The notes under the pieces: model-generated
The model's input: the letters and a program-made list of their open reading frames with translations, nothing else
The model's database searches: none
Told to the model about the DNA's origin: nothing
DNA from: Apus apus
Lineage: Eukaryota > Chordata > Aves > Apodiformes > Apodidae
Length of the DNA: 64,000 nt
Direction of reading: 5' to 3'
NCBI RefSeq assembly: GCF_020740795.1
Contig: NC_067282.1
Span: forward strand, 150,894,858 to 150,958,857
Made by a program: the position numbers and the translations under genes
Shown: positions 49,801 through 61,204 of the stretch, piece after piece
Numbering within the stretch: the stretch's first letter is position 1
Layout of the letters: each line of letters begins with the position of its first letter

Positions 49801-52800
49801 TAAATAGGACCACACATTTAAAAAATGGATGATGAGGCTACTTGACTTTTAATTAGATGATTTAATGTGGAAAACCTGCTGCATATCAGACTGAAATGTA
49901 CATCACTGGGCAGAGCAAGAAGATATGTGTAATAATTGCTATTCTGATAAAAAACTCACTTTGGGGGTATTTTTTACTCTTAACTGGAGTTCCCAGATCA
50001 GATGGCTTCTAATTGTACCACAGTAAGAGAGCCTAGGGGCCTCTAGAATGCTTTTCTGTTATTGTTGCTACTGCTGTTTTGTGGGGGTGGGTAGAAAAGA
50101 GAGCTGGGGTTTGGAGGGAGGGAGTTGTTTACTTTTAAAGCTTTCTTTTTTCTGTTTTTTTTTCCCCCTGTGATTACCACATGCTCTGATCACACCCAGA
50201 AAGAGTGTGCAGACAGAGTGCTGCCTGCTCTGCAATTCCAAGCAGGTTCACACTAGACCTTGGGTCAAAAAAAGCTGTGATTTAAAGCAGCCAAACATCT
50301 GGTTCTTCATGCTTGTTGGCCAAGCTCTCCATCCTTTTTCCACTCAGTGCTCTGACCTGACTTTGCTAAATGACTGCAAAGTGTCCTTTCTCTGCCACCT
50401 CATGTAGCCAGGACTACAAGTCTTGCCTAAATGCCTACTTCCCTATTATCTTGCTCTGCTCCTTTTTTGCCCCATGTTCAGTGTGTTTTTGAGACACACC
50501 ATGAGAAAATGCTATCACTTCTAGCTCAGGGACAAAATGAGCCCACATCTGGGCATCTCAGAGAGATCAATCAATAATACTGGGTGTAAATAAGGGCTTA
50601 ATTCAGAATATAATGGTCAGTGAAATAGCCCAGGTGACCTTTTCTGCAACCAGGAGAACTTGCTCTTCCAAGAAGGCTTTTTGTAGCAGTTTCTCCTTGT
50701 TTATGTCTTCATGCAAACTTAGTCTGTTCTTGGGCCAGTTTTTGCCTCACTTCTGTAACATGCTCTTGCTTTTGCTGAAATCCATCATTTATAGTGTCTA
50801 CCCAAAGATACCAGCACAGACTAATTTTATTTTCAAGAGGCTAGCAATAAAAACTTACCCTCTGACCTCCTGAAGCACAGCAAAATGGAGAGGGTAAGAA
50901 GGGAAAATGCTTAAAGCATCTGAAAGGACCCTGATCGAAAATGAACCTGGTGCCAAAGCCACAAGCTGTGTTTAAATTCTTTCAGAAGGAAACCCAAACA
51001 TTTGTTTTCTTAATCAGGTCAAAGAAAAAAAAATAATCTGCATCTCAAAGTAGTAAATGGTTTGTTACTCCAGCTGCTGTTTTCATAGGCATTTCAAGGA
51101 GAGGAAGTTCCCTCATGGGGCAACTTGTATTGGCGCTGTGACCCTTCTGGGACCAGCATATCAAGCAGTCCATGTTGGCCACCTGAACGATCTGCAGACT
51201 GTTAAAGAATTAAAGAGCACCAGCCAGCAGCAGCGTGTCAGGAATTCATAGCAGCTGCCCCTTTTCTGCATTTCAAAACTCCCATAGCCACATTCCTTGC
51301 TACTGCATTCCTGTCTTTGTCACATGGCTGATGTTGAGCTTACAGGACAGAAATTCACTGCATCCTTCATCATCTTCAATTAAATATAGATGCTGCTATT
51401 TACAGCCTTACAGACTCTGGACCTTGTCAGATTTTAATAGTTTTGCACATTCCCAGTAGCAGAACAGAGCCATTTCTTCTGCTCCTCAGGAAAAGGAAAA
51501 GCAAATTTAACACTTTTCTTTCTCTGCAGGACACATGTTCCTGACTCTGGGACAGTACCTTTTGCTTTGTTTGTGTCTGCTGAAGCTAGGAAAATGTTTA
51601 GGGCTCTCAGCAATATCAGCCTTGCCTGTCACTAATTTTCCACTCTCTGAAGCCTTGCTATTCCCCCTCTCCTTTCTTTTGTCTCCCCCACACATGAACA
51701 GAACAAATGCTGCTGCTACTTTTGCTTTATTCCCTGGAGTAACCTCTTTCTGCTGCTCTGAACTTAGGGTTGTCCCATACAATGCTGCCAGAATTTCCCA
51801 GGCAGGAATAAATTCACCACTCTCAGGGGCACAAGGCAGTGCAAATCACCTCCTCACTGCCATGAAATGGTTGCTGCTACTCAGAAGCTTTCTTCTCCTG
51901 GAGGAAGAGTAGAGAGACATCCAGTGTTCAAGGTCTAACATTTGATTCCAGGGATTATCCTTCTTATAGTTAAGGAAAGCAAGTCCTCACCAAGGGGTCT
52001 TGAATTTCAGCCTGTGTTGGAGGTGTTTGGGCAATTGGGTAAAATTCCCCCGCTCTCAGACACTTGGAATTTTACCAGATTTTAACTTTAGAAATTTAAT
52101 GTTTTTCTGTGCTGTTTGCCTCAGGCCAATGTCTTAAATTTAAGCAATTCAGTACTTGAGCCTGGGGAAAGTGCAGTCTTTTGCCCGTGGTAACAAAATT
52201 CTGGTACCTTTTTGAGAAGAGCACTTGGAGCAGGAGCATGAAACCTGGCTTGGAGGTGGCCTTTTCTGTTAATTGTGCTCTTTGCCATCATTGTCACCAG
52301 CTACTGTTGTCTGGCCAAAGTACCAGTCTTTGAAAAGTATTGGCTTGCACAGGTTTATTCTGTGTCCTTCAGTTTATAGCCATTACACTCCCTGTGGAGT
52401 TGCTGCTCCCTGGCAAAACTTATTCTGGTGGCTCAGCACCACGAGCTCAGTTCTTGTCTTGCAGTGAACAACACATGGCCCAGCCCCTCATGGTAGCCAC
52501 CAGAGCCTTTTCCCTCCGTTTCTGAGTGCCCCACCACCTCAATCACAGGATCAGGATGGTGGAGTAATCTCCTCAAGCCTAATAGCAGGATTAGATTTCC
52601 CAGGGAAGATGGGATGGCAGGGTGGGGTTGTGACTGGAGAGGGAAAACAGGACTAGAACTGGCACAGGCCGAAGAGGGTGGCTGGGCAAGGACAATCTGC
52701 TGGGGAGTCAGGGAGGTGCAACCTGAGTTAATGCCAGTGGCTGGATCAGGTTACAGTACTATTTGGCACTGCCTACCTGCAAAAATAAGATCTCCAAAAT

Positions 52801-52997
52801 CTGATCATGATGTGCCCAGCTCAGGAGTGCTCCCAGCCTTTTCCAGCCTGTGCCCCTTGCAAGACCACTGCAGAGAGCCTGGTGGGCTGGAAAAACTAAC
52901 ACCAGAGCAGCCAGCAGCTAAGGCCTGAAAGCTTACAATTAACAATAAAGAGAACAAACCAAGTCCTACCTAAGGCCTGTTTTTCAGTAAGTTCTTC
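46851..52997. other. Downstream intergenic sequence without recognised genes
   Basis: No gene or clear interspersed repeat was recognised between the ISX poly(A) site and the LTR-like block. The longest frames (about 100-150 codons, for example antisense 46786-47241 and sense 51535-51912) have no recognisable domain and are judged chance frames. Confidence 0.5.
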
Positions 52998-53844
52998 TGT
53001 CCTGTTTTTCTGGTTTGGTTTGGTGGGTTTTTTGGTAGTTGAGAAGCTCCCCCTGCTTCAAACCCAGCCAAGAAGCCATTAGAGGGACAATAGATGCACC
53101 TCAGTGATTACCATACAAAGAACTGAGATAACACCTGAGCAGAGAAGCACTTAAGGGGGAGAAGAGCTGTGCAGGAGGAGGAGAGTGGGGCTGGTGGAGC
53201 AGAGCAGTGCTGGTGGTTGGTGAGGAAGAAGGGGAAGAAGGTGCCTGAGCAGAAGTTTCCCTGCAGCCCATGGCTAGAAGGCAGCTGTCCCCCTGCAATT
53301 CTAGAGGAACGTGGTGGAACATTCCCGGCAGGTGCCAGGAGGGGTGAACTTGGCCAGTGGACTTGGATTTCATGGCCAGAGGATTTGCAGCCAGTGGATT
53401 GATCATGCAGCTTTGGAAGACCCTGGCGCCAGGGGAGGTGGCTGTTCCCAAAGCAGCCCATGACTCTGTGGGAAGCCGAGGCTGGAGCAGCTCCGGACCT
53501 CATGGGAAGGACTCATGAAGCAGAGGTTCGTGGAGGACTCTCTCCCATGGGAGGGACCCCATGGGGAAGCAGGGGAGGACTGTGAGGAATCCTTCTGAGG
53601 AGGAAGGAGCAGCAGGAAGCACCAGCCTGTGAATTGACTCTAAACCCCATCCCCTGTCCCCCTGTGCCGCTGGGCGAAGGAGGGAGAGAAACCAGGACAT
53701 TAGCTGGTGAAGAACCCTCCTTGTCCTTTGTCTCAACCCATGAGCTTTGTCCTCCTCATCCGAGTGTGTGTGTGGGGAGGAGGGAACTGAGTCAGTGGCC
53801 ATGGGGCTGTTCCTTTGTTGTCGTGTTGGGCCCAAACCACGACA
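52998..53844 (+). mobile_element. LTR-like block of avian endogenous retrovirus type (probable solo LTR or fragment)
   Basis: About 850 bp, purine- and GC-rich. Segments recall a widespread avian ERV-derived repeat: ctctctcccatgggaggga, tgaggaggaaggagcagcag, ccctgtgccgctgggcgaag and the terminal gggcccaaaccacgaca. The end CA at 53844 and a TG near 52998 (tgtcctg) could be LTR termini, but no matching target-site duplication was found. No gag, pol or env frame is present; the reading frames here are short chance frames of the repeat. The family name and exact ends need a repeat-library search. Confidence 0.6.
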
Positions 53845-56800
53845 CCTGTGCATTCAATGAAGTCTGATCCTGCAGGGGAAAAAGCATTGTGCGTTCATTT
53901 AATTAAGGACTTGGTCACAATGCAAGCACGAAAGGAGGCAGAGCTGAGGATTCACTCCACCCTCTTGGGGTTTCCTACCCTTTTCAGTGTCTGATTTAGC
54001 TACTTTGATGGCTTTTTCTTTACTCAGCTTTTGCCTGTGGTGTTGTGCAGAGCAGCACTGGAGAAAGGTGAATGGTGAGGTGGGTACAAATTCTTTGTGA
54101 CATGAAGAGCAGAGAGCTATAAACTCATATTGACTGATGGAACTTCACCAGACTAGGAGGTATTTTATTATCTAATTGTATCACGTTACTAAAGGCAGCA
54201 ATATATCGATAGCTGTATCTGATGAGTTTATGTGTATTTTTAAATGTGGGTGTGAAGGTATTTGTGTGTTTCTTGAATGAAACTGTTCATAGTCTACTGG
54301 GCCAAAAGATAAATTTCACTGATAAAACTTCTTGTTTTATAGGAACTGGGAGCAAAAGCACACAAAAACAGACACACTGGATCAAACCCCAAATGAACAC
54401 CCAGCCCAATACCAGAGGGTGCTTCAGATGATCAGCACTGGATGTTTTTGGCACGTGCTATTACCGTGTTCTTTTGAGTGCATCAGGTTATTCCTGTGCA
54501 TTCATCTAACTTAAACAAACCACCCAACATGCTATCATTTCTCAAGCATAGCCCCTCTGTCCTTGGCATCATCTGGTGAGGCCAAGTTGTGAGAGTTGTG
54601 GTAAGTGACACAGTTGTGGTGTCTCCCCAGCCACCAGAAACCCTGTCTGACAGAGACTATCCTTATCCTCCTCTGTGCAACCACTCGGTCACAGCCTCCT
54701 CCCTGAGCCTATTTCAGAACAAAAAATCGGAGTATCTCCTCATCCTACACAAGCATCTGCCTCCCAGGGTAGTCACAGTCCACCCACTTTTCACTCAGAC
54801 TTTTTGAGGACTGACTGAAGCCTGAGGTGTATGCAAAATGATCTATTTTCAACCCCCAAATATCTACAGTGGTCCCCAGGTGTCATGAGCCTTTGCTGAC
54901 TCTTGAAACCCACAAACTACACATAAAACAAGTACTTCCCTATGACCAGTCATGAAACAACTAGGGTGCTGTGTGGCAAACACTGCCTTCCAATCTAGAC
55001 CTTGTAAAAATCCACTGTTCATCTCTGTGTAACTGGATGCTAGGGTTGGCTGCAGGAAGGATGGTAAGTCTGACTATGGGAGCTTGGTTCAGTACTTGTT
55101 GTTATCAACAGGAGAACTGGAGAACATCCATCACCTTTGGCAGAAACAGAGATTAGCGGATGGTGGAAAGCAAGCAAACAAAAGAAAACAAAAATAATAT
55201 ACACAAACCCTGCCCCCCCCCCCCCGACTTTAACATGTATTCACTGAACACAACTACAGCCAGAAGCCCACTGATGTTGCTCTGGGAGTTGTTCAAGTGC
55301 AGAGCAGGCTCAGCACAGTGTTCCAGAACTTAATATCATTCCAGGCAATTTATTGTTCTCCAATATTAAAGCTGCTGTCCTTATGAAAACAACAGTGCAT
55401 GGGGATGTCTTGCATTTTCTGTGTTCAGCTGAGCTACCTTAGACATGCTACTTTAATAAGGTTAAATTTGTACTCATGTTACAATGAACAATAGTGCTGA
55501 AGGAGCTATGAAAATTAGTTCCTCCTTTCCTGGGTAGCCAAGTTTTCTCAGTTCTTGTAGGATCTGTTGCAGCACACAGTACTAGACTAGGAAACAGTTT
55601 ATTGTGCTGTTATGGGATAACTGGCTCTTACTTAGTGTATGCATTTACCAGAAACAAAATTAATCTTGTGCCTTCATTTTCCTTGGGGAGGATGCTTATC
55701 AAGGAGACAAACCCCATTCCTGCTTCTTCCAGTGGACTACCCTGACCACGAGGTCCTGGCTGGGCTCTTTGATGAAATTTGCTGTCCTAATGGCCCCACA
55801 GCCTCCGTATTCCTGCCTGCACCATTGCTCAGCTGAAAAAGGGATTACCCTCTTCCCCCATACCAGACCTCTGCACCCCTTCTTCCTGCAGGCAGAGAAT
55901 ACTCAGGGCACACATCTCAGTGAATGAAAGTTTCACTCAATAGGTCTGAGGTCCAGCTGTGGCTTTTTGACTGAGAATTGCAGCAGTGGCAAAGACTACA
56001 CCCTTGGTGCTGGTGGTGGCAGATACCCTCAGCAATGCTGGCTGCTCCCACCTCTGAGAAGGATTATGTACCATGTTTAAGTGGCAGGGGCTTTTAGACT
56101 TCAAGTGTGCCTAAATCTCTCCATAGAGTCAATAGTGAGACTACGTAATTGAGGCAGCCCAAATGTGGCCAAAAAAAACTATGGCTCAGCAATGTCTGTA
56201 TCAGGCATGATCTGGATACTGTCCTCAATGAAATGTATGTATCTTAACAACACTTAACTTCTTAGAAGGCTGTCTTCACCATCCAGCATGGTAAATAAGG
56301 GATACAACACTATACCTTTTCATTCAGGCTCACAGAACACCTGCTTCTGAATCACATGTAAAAAATAGAGGACAAAAAAAATCTGGTTAAAAAAAAAATC
56401 AAAATCAGATGAAGATAGCTTAATTAAATGAAAACCATAAATGAAATCAAAACAATCAATCGTAGTTCAACTCTAATTGAATTTTATCGTCTACAAAGCT
56501 GCTGTTGTTTTTCCCTCCCTCCCAAAATGAGAAGCTCCAGAGAGGAAATTTCCCTCATCACATTTCACATTAAGTTGAATTAGTTTGGGAATATTTTTAG
56601 TTAAAAAAAACAACAACAAACAAACCAAAAATCAACACCTGAATAAAACCCCACACCTTGACAGAAAACTCTTTCATTCCAGCCAAGGCCCTTAAACCAA
56701 TTACCCTGTTCCAAACTGTCCAGAAAGAGAACTGGAGGGTGTCAGCACTAATCATCTGCCCCTGTTTTCTAAGGGTAAATTTGGCATGTGTCTCAGAGGC

Positions 56801-58457
56801 GGGGAGCAGGGGCTCTCGAGTACTCCATTGAATTGGATGTGATGGCATCAGCTAATTAGCAGCTCTAACAAACCTCACCTCCAGCCCCTCTCTGGATTTT
56901 TTTGCCAATTACAGCTAAGAGTGACCCTGCAAAAAGGCGAAGTGAGGTGGGGGGAGTTGTCTGTAGTTATTGAAGGTTACACAGCTGCAAAGAATAAAAA
57001 TGATTGCAGCATTTAGTGACGTTCCTGATTAATTCTGACAAACAGGAGAATTAACATTCTGCAAACAGGGACAAATTAACGTGGAGGATATGAAGCTGAG
57101 ACAAAGCCCCAAAGCCCCTTCTCTAGCTCTTTTCACAAAGGTAAATTTTACCATTACTGACATAGGGGACTTGTCTGCCTTTGAACATGATTATTCCTTT
57201 ATATGTGTGAGTGGCTATAAATATATAATTTCCTTGAGGTTCTGCTTTATTAAAATTCTTAACTACAGGGCTTTACTTACTCCACTCTTTTCTCATACAT
57301 ACCATGCAAAGCAGCAAATATTGTTTACCACAAAATGAATAATCACTTACATGCCAAAGGCAGAAAACACTTTAATTGCTGCTGTCCTCAAAGACTTTTC
57401 TGCTATGCTCAGAAAGTTGGGGTGTGTTTTTTTATCCCTTGGTTGCATTGGAAAACTTTCCCAGTGAAACCAGGGTAGTCCATTTTTCATTTAAATCAAA
57501 GCACTTCCCAACTGCAATAAAATGACGTTATTTTACAAATGCTGTGAAATCCCATTGAATTTTACAAACACTGTAAGTGTGACCATGCAAAGAGTGAAAA
57601 ATGATCAAAGTGTGGTTCCATCTCTCCCAAATAACTGTGACAGCCCTGCCATAGTGCAAAGCTTTGGAACAGTTATATCACTGCACATAGCAGTGTAAAG
57701 TGCAGATGATGACAACAAAAAATGCTCAGTGCTGACACTTAAAAGAGTAGCTGTAAAAAATAGCAGTCCATTATAAAAAGCACAATGTCAGACATTGACT
57801 TTATGCAAAATATTATTTACTGTACAAACATACTGGGCTGCAAAATATAGCTAATAAAGTAAGTGATTTGCCTGCCTGCTGCTTCCAGAATCACTCACAG
57901 TCTCCAGTAGGCACAGTTCCCTAGAGATGATGGAAAATATTTTCTAGCAGTAGACAAGAAACTCTTGATGAATTTTTTCTCTTTTGTCAGTAGTGAAGAG
58001 TCACCCTTGAAGATCTAATTTTAACTCACCAAACTCATTACAAGTTCCCAGTGCTAAAAAAATTAAAAGCAGGAACACAGGTGCTAAATAGATCAAATAG
58101 ATTACATCTGCCAGGGATAGGACCTGTTTCTCCAGCTCCAAAATAGCCAATTGGCATGTCAACATTTTTACAAGGTATGGAGCCCAGGCACCAGTCATGC
58201 TAAACGTCACCTCACATTAAGTTGGTGTGACAGCCAAGGTATTTTTAGTTTTGACCAATGCAGAGAGCAATAAACAGGTGAGACACCAGCCAGTTTCAGC
58301 CTGCAAGCTACTTAGGCGCACACTCCCAGGAGCTGCACCTGAGCAAAGGTATCCTCCCCTTGGTGCAGGTGGCCCACAGACAACTCCATGGACACTGTCT
58401 GTACGTGCCTGTGTCACACACACATCCATTCTTATTCCCCCCTTGCCTGTACTAAAA
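53845..58457. other. Downstream intergenic sequence without recognised genes
   Basis: No gene recognised. It contains a poly(C) run at 55213-55225 and an AT-rich block at about 56840-57090 with several TAAT-core motifs, including the 10-bp palindrome gctaattagc at 56851-56860. Confidence 0.5.
55213..55225 (+). repeat. Poly(C) tract
   Basis: Thirteen consecutive C after an A-rich stretch. Simple low complexity. Confidence 0.9.
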
Positions 58458-58714
58458 ATCATAGAATCAGAGGTTCTATGCTTTAGGTTGGAAGTGACCT
58501 CTAAAGTTCATACAGTCCAACCCCCCAGCAGTGAGCAGGGACATCTTCAACTAGGTGAGGTTGCTCAGAGCCCCATCCAACCTTACGCTGAATGTTTCCT
58601 GGGATGGGGCTTCTACCACTTCTCTGGGCAACCTGTTCCAGTGTCTAACCATTCTCATTGTAAAAAAAGTCTTCCTAATATCCATCCTGAATCTACCACC
58701 ATGCCCAAGAGATG
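58458..58714 (-). mobile_element. CR1 LINE 3' end
   Basis: Reverse-strand tail (atcatagaatcagaggttct) followed by ggttggaagtgacctctaaa, agtccaaccccccagcagtg, ctgggcaacctgttccagtg and gtcttcctaatatccatcct. Truncated after about 255 bp. Confidence 0.92.
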
Positions 58715-60585
58715 AGTACCTGGTACATAGATATTACAGGGTTATAAGTTACACTGCATGTACTCCAAGGAGAAGTAACTGACTGTACTCTGGTCTGTTA
58801 ACTACCTCTTCTTATCAGGTTTATATTCACTTTCCTGGAACATCATCCCTTTGTTCACAGAAGCCTCTCACCAGAAAGGCAAGCTCCAGTCTGGCAGAGG
58901 GAGTGGTGGGCATGTTGGGAAGAGTTTTCCCTCACCAGCTCTTCCCTACAGAAAGGCAGTCCACATTCACCACGGAAATCAATCACCTACACAAACTTGG
59001 GAACATTTTACTCAATTTGGATGCTAGGTTCCCGTCCTGATGATCTCACTCTGGCAGAACTACATGGGACAAGGATCCTTGAAAATGGGGGACTGCATCT
59101 GCCAAGCACCTGGGCTCCCCAGAGGTGCACAACACATTGCCAAAGACTACTACTCACCTCTTTGTGCCTTCTTACACAGCATTGCTTCAGTTCAGCTTTT
59201 CTCCACAGAGAGCTACCTCACCTAGGAAAATAATCAAAGTACCTGAAACCCTCCGGGTTCCTTTCAGGGTTTTCTACCAAGCCTCCTGGAATTACACTGC
59301 TGTAAGTTGACCTCTGACAATTCAGGCAGTCTTCTGGGGGTACGGAGGAGTCAGTGCAGAACAAGGAGGCAACAAAGCAAGTTTATGGCTTTCAGAAATC
59401 AAAGCAAAAGCAAAGTAATGTCCTTTCTGGATGGTCTTTCTCAGCCAGACTCCATTTTGTCCACTTGGGATTTTCTTGGTGGGTTGGTTTTGCTTTTTTT
59501 TTCCTCTCCTTGTTTTAAAAATTCGACACATTGACAGATGCTCCCCATGTATTTCCATCCTGTGGTGTATTGAATCTTGCTGCTGAAGCAGCTACAAGTC
59601 CTTTCAAGGGATTATTTCTTTCATTGTTACACCTAGGTCATCTGGAAATCTGAGGGGAGAAAGCAACATTCTCTGCTGGCTCTGTGATTAATATTGTTTA
59701 TCTTGCAGCATCTTACAGCATCACAATAAGCAGAATGCCACCACCCTGTGTGAGTGCTAGCTCCCACGCAAGACTCCACTAATGGTTTCTTTTCCCCCAA
59801 GCAGGAATGGCTTCAAAACCCCAGAGTTTTCTTCTGAGGCTAGAAAAATACGTGACGCTCAAAGCCAAACTCAGATGGAAACAACACATTAGGTGGGAAC
59901 TATATTAAAAACTTGAAGCAACCTTGCTCTCCCTTATTAGTTGGGTAGTGTAAAGGTAGTGCCTGGGCTGATGACAGCAGGGATGTGCTCGTTAACTGAA
60001 GGCATCACAGCTGCTTTTCTATTGCTGAGCTCTGCAACTGCACACAGTTCTCCCAGCTAGAATCAATGCTGCTTCAGTAATATAGTTTAATCTAGGCATT
60101 GGTCCATTTATCTTATTATAGACTAAAGTTTTATCTCACTTTTTACATCATTTTTTTTTCCCCTTTGTGAAAAAACAAACAAACAAAAAAAAAAAAAACC
60201 AAAAAAACCCCAAACAATTAAAAAACCTGGTAACTTTAACACTTGCACTAAGCAGTGGTTGCATTGCCCACCATGATGGCAATGTTCACATGCCAGTCAA
60301 AAAAGCCAGGGAGAAATAAAACAAAACCACGGACTTCTAAGTGTTGGAATTTTCCTTTGCAAAATAAATAATTTACCCTGTGTTGTCGCACATCTTGAGT
60401 TTCCTGCCATGTGAAAGGCCATTCAGTCTGGTAATTGTCCCTCAGTGGAAGATGACATTGTATCCAATAAATCTGTCTTTACACATACCAAGAAATAACT
60501 GCCAAACACAACCTGGCCCAGAGTGATCCTGCCTCTCAACAGATACTGTTTCTAAATATCTCAGCTGATGAGACAGAACACTTAC
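58715..60585. other. Intergenic sequence without recognised genes
   Basis: Between two minus-strand CR1 copies. An A-rich low-complexity tract lies at about 60169-60226. Nothing else recognised. Confidence 0.5.
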
Positions 60586-61204
60586 CATAGAAAGGTTTGG
60601 GTTGGAAGGAACCTTAAAGATCATCTAGTTCCAACCCCCCTGCCATGGGCAGGGACACCTCTCACTAGACCAGGTTGCTCAAAGCCCCATCCAAACTGGT
60701 CTTGAACACTTCCAGGGAGGGAGCATCCACAACTTCCCTGGGCAGCCAGTTCTAGTGTCTCACCACTCTTACAGGAAAGAATTGCTTCCTAATATCTAAC
60801 GTAAATCTACCATCTTTCATCTTTTTTTCTGTTCCCCCTTCTCCTATCACTACACACCATTGTAAAAAGCGCCTCCCCGGCTTTCCTGTAGCCCCTTCAA
60901 AAACAGGAAGGCCACTATAAGGTCTCCCCAGAGCCTTCTCCAGGCTAAACAACCCCAACTCTCTCAGCCTGTCCTCATAACAGAGGTGCTCCAGCCTTCT
61001 GATCGTCTTTGTGGGCCGCCTCTGGACTCACTCCAGCGTCTCTGTGTCATTCCTGTGCTGGGGACTCCAGAACTGGACACAAAACTGCATTTGGGCTGTC
61101 ACAAGAGAGGATGGTGAGAATAACCTCCCTTGACCTGCTGGCCATACTTCTTTTGAAGCAGCCCAGGACACGATTGGCTTTCTGGGCTGCAATTGCACAT
61201 TGCA
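60586..61204 (-). mobile_element. CR1 LINE, about 620 bp with ORF2 C-terminal part
   Basis: Reverse-strand copy starting at catagaaaggtttgggttgg, through ccaacccccctgccatgggc, ctgggcagccagttctagtg, ctctcagcctgtcctcataa and ggactcactccagcgtctct, to ggctgcaattgcacattgc. It carries the end of ORF2 with frame breaks and lies in the downstream intergenic region. Confidence 0.93.

Noticed and set aside
51535..51912. A 125-codon ORF with a hydrophobic start
   Set aside because: The Leu-rich start could mimic a signal peptide, but there is no domain and no splice-consistent partner exons were seen.
53101..53853. Opposing ORFs of about 116-131 codons
   Set aside because: They fall in the LTR-like repeat and show no domain.
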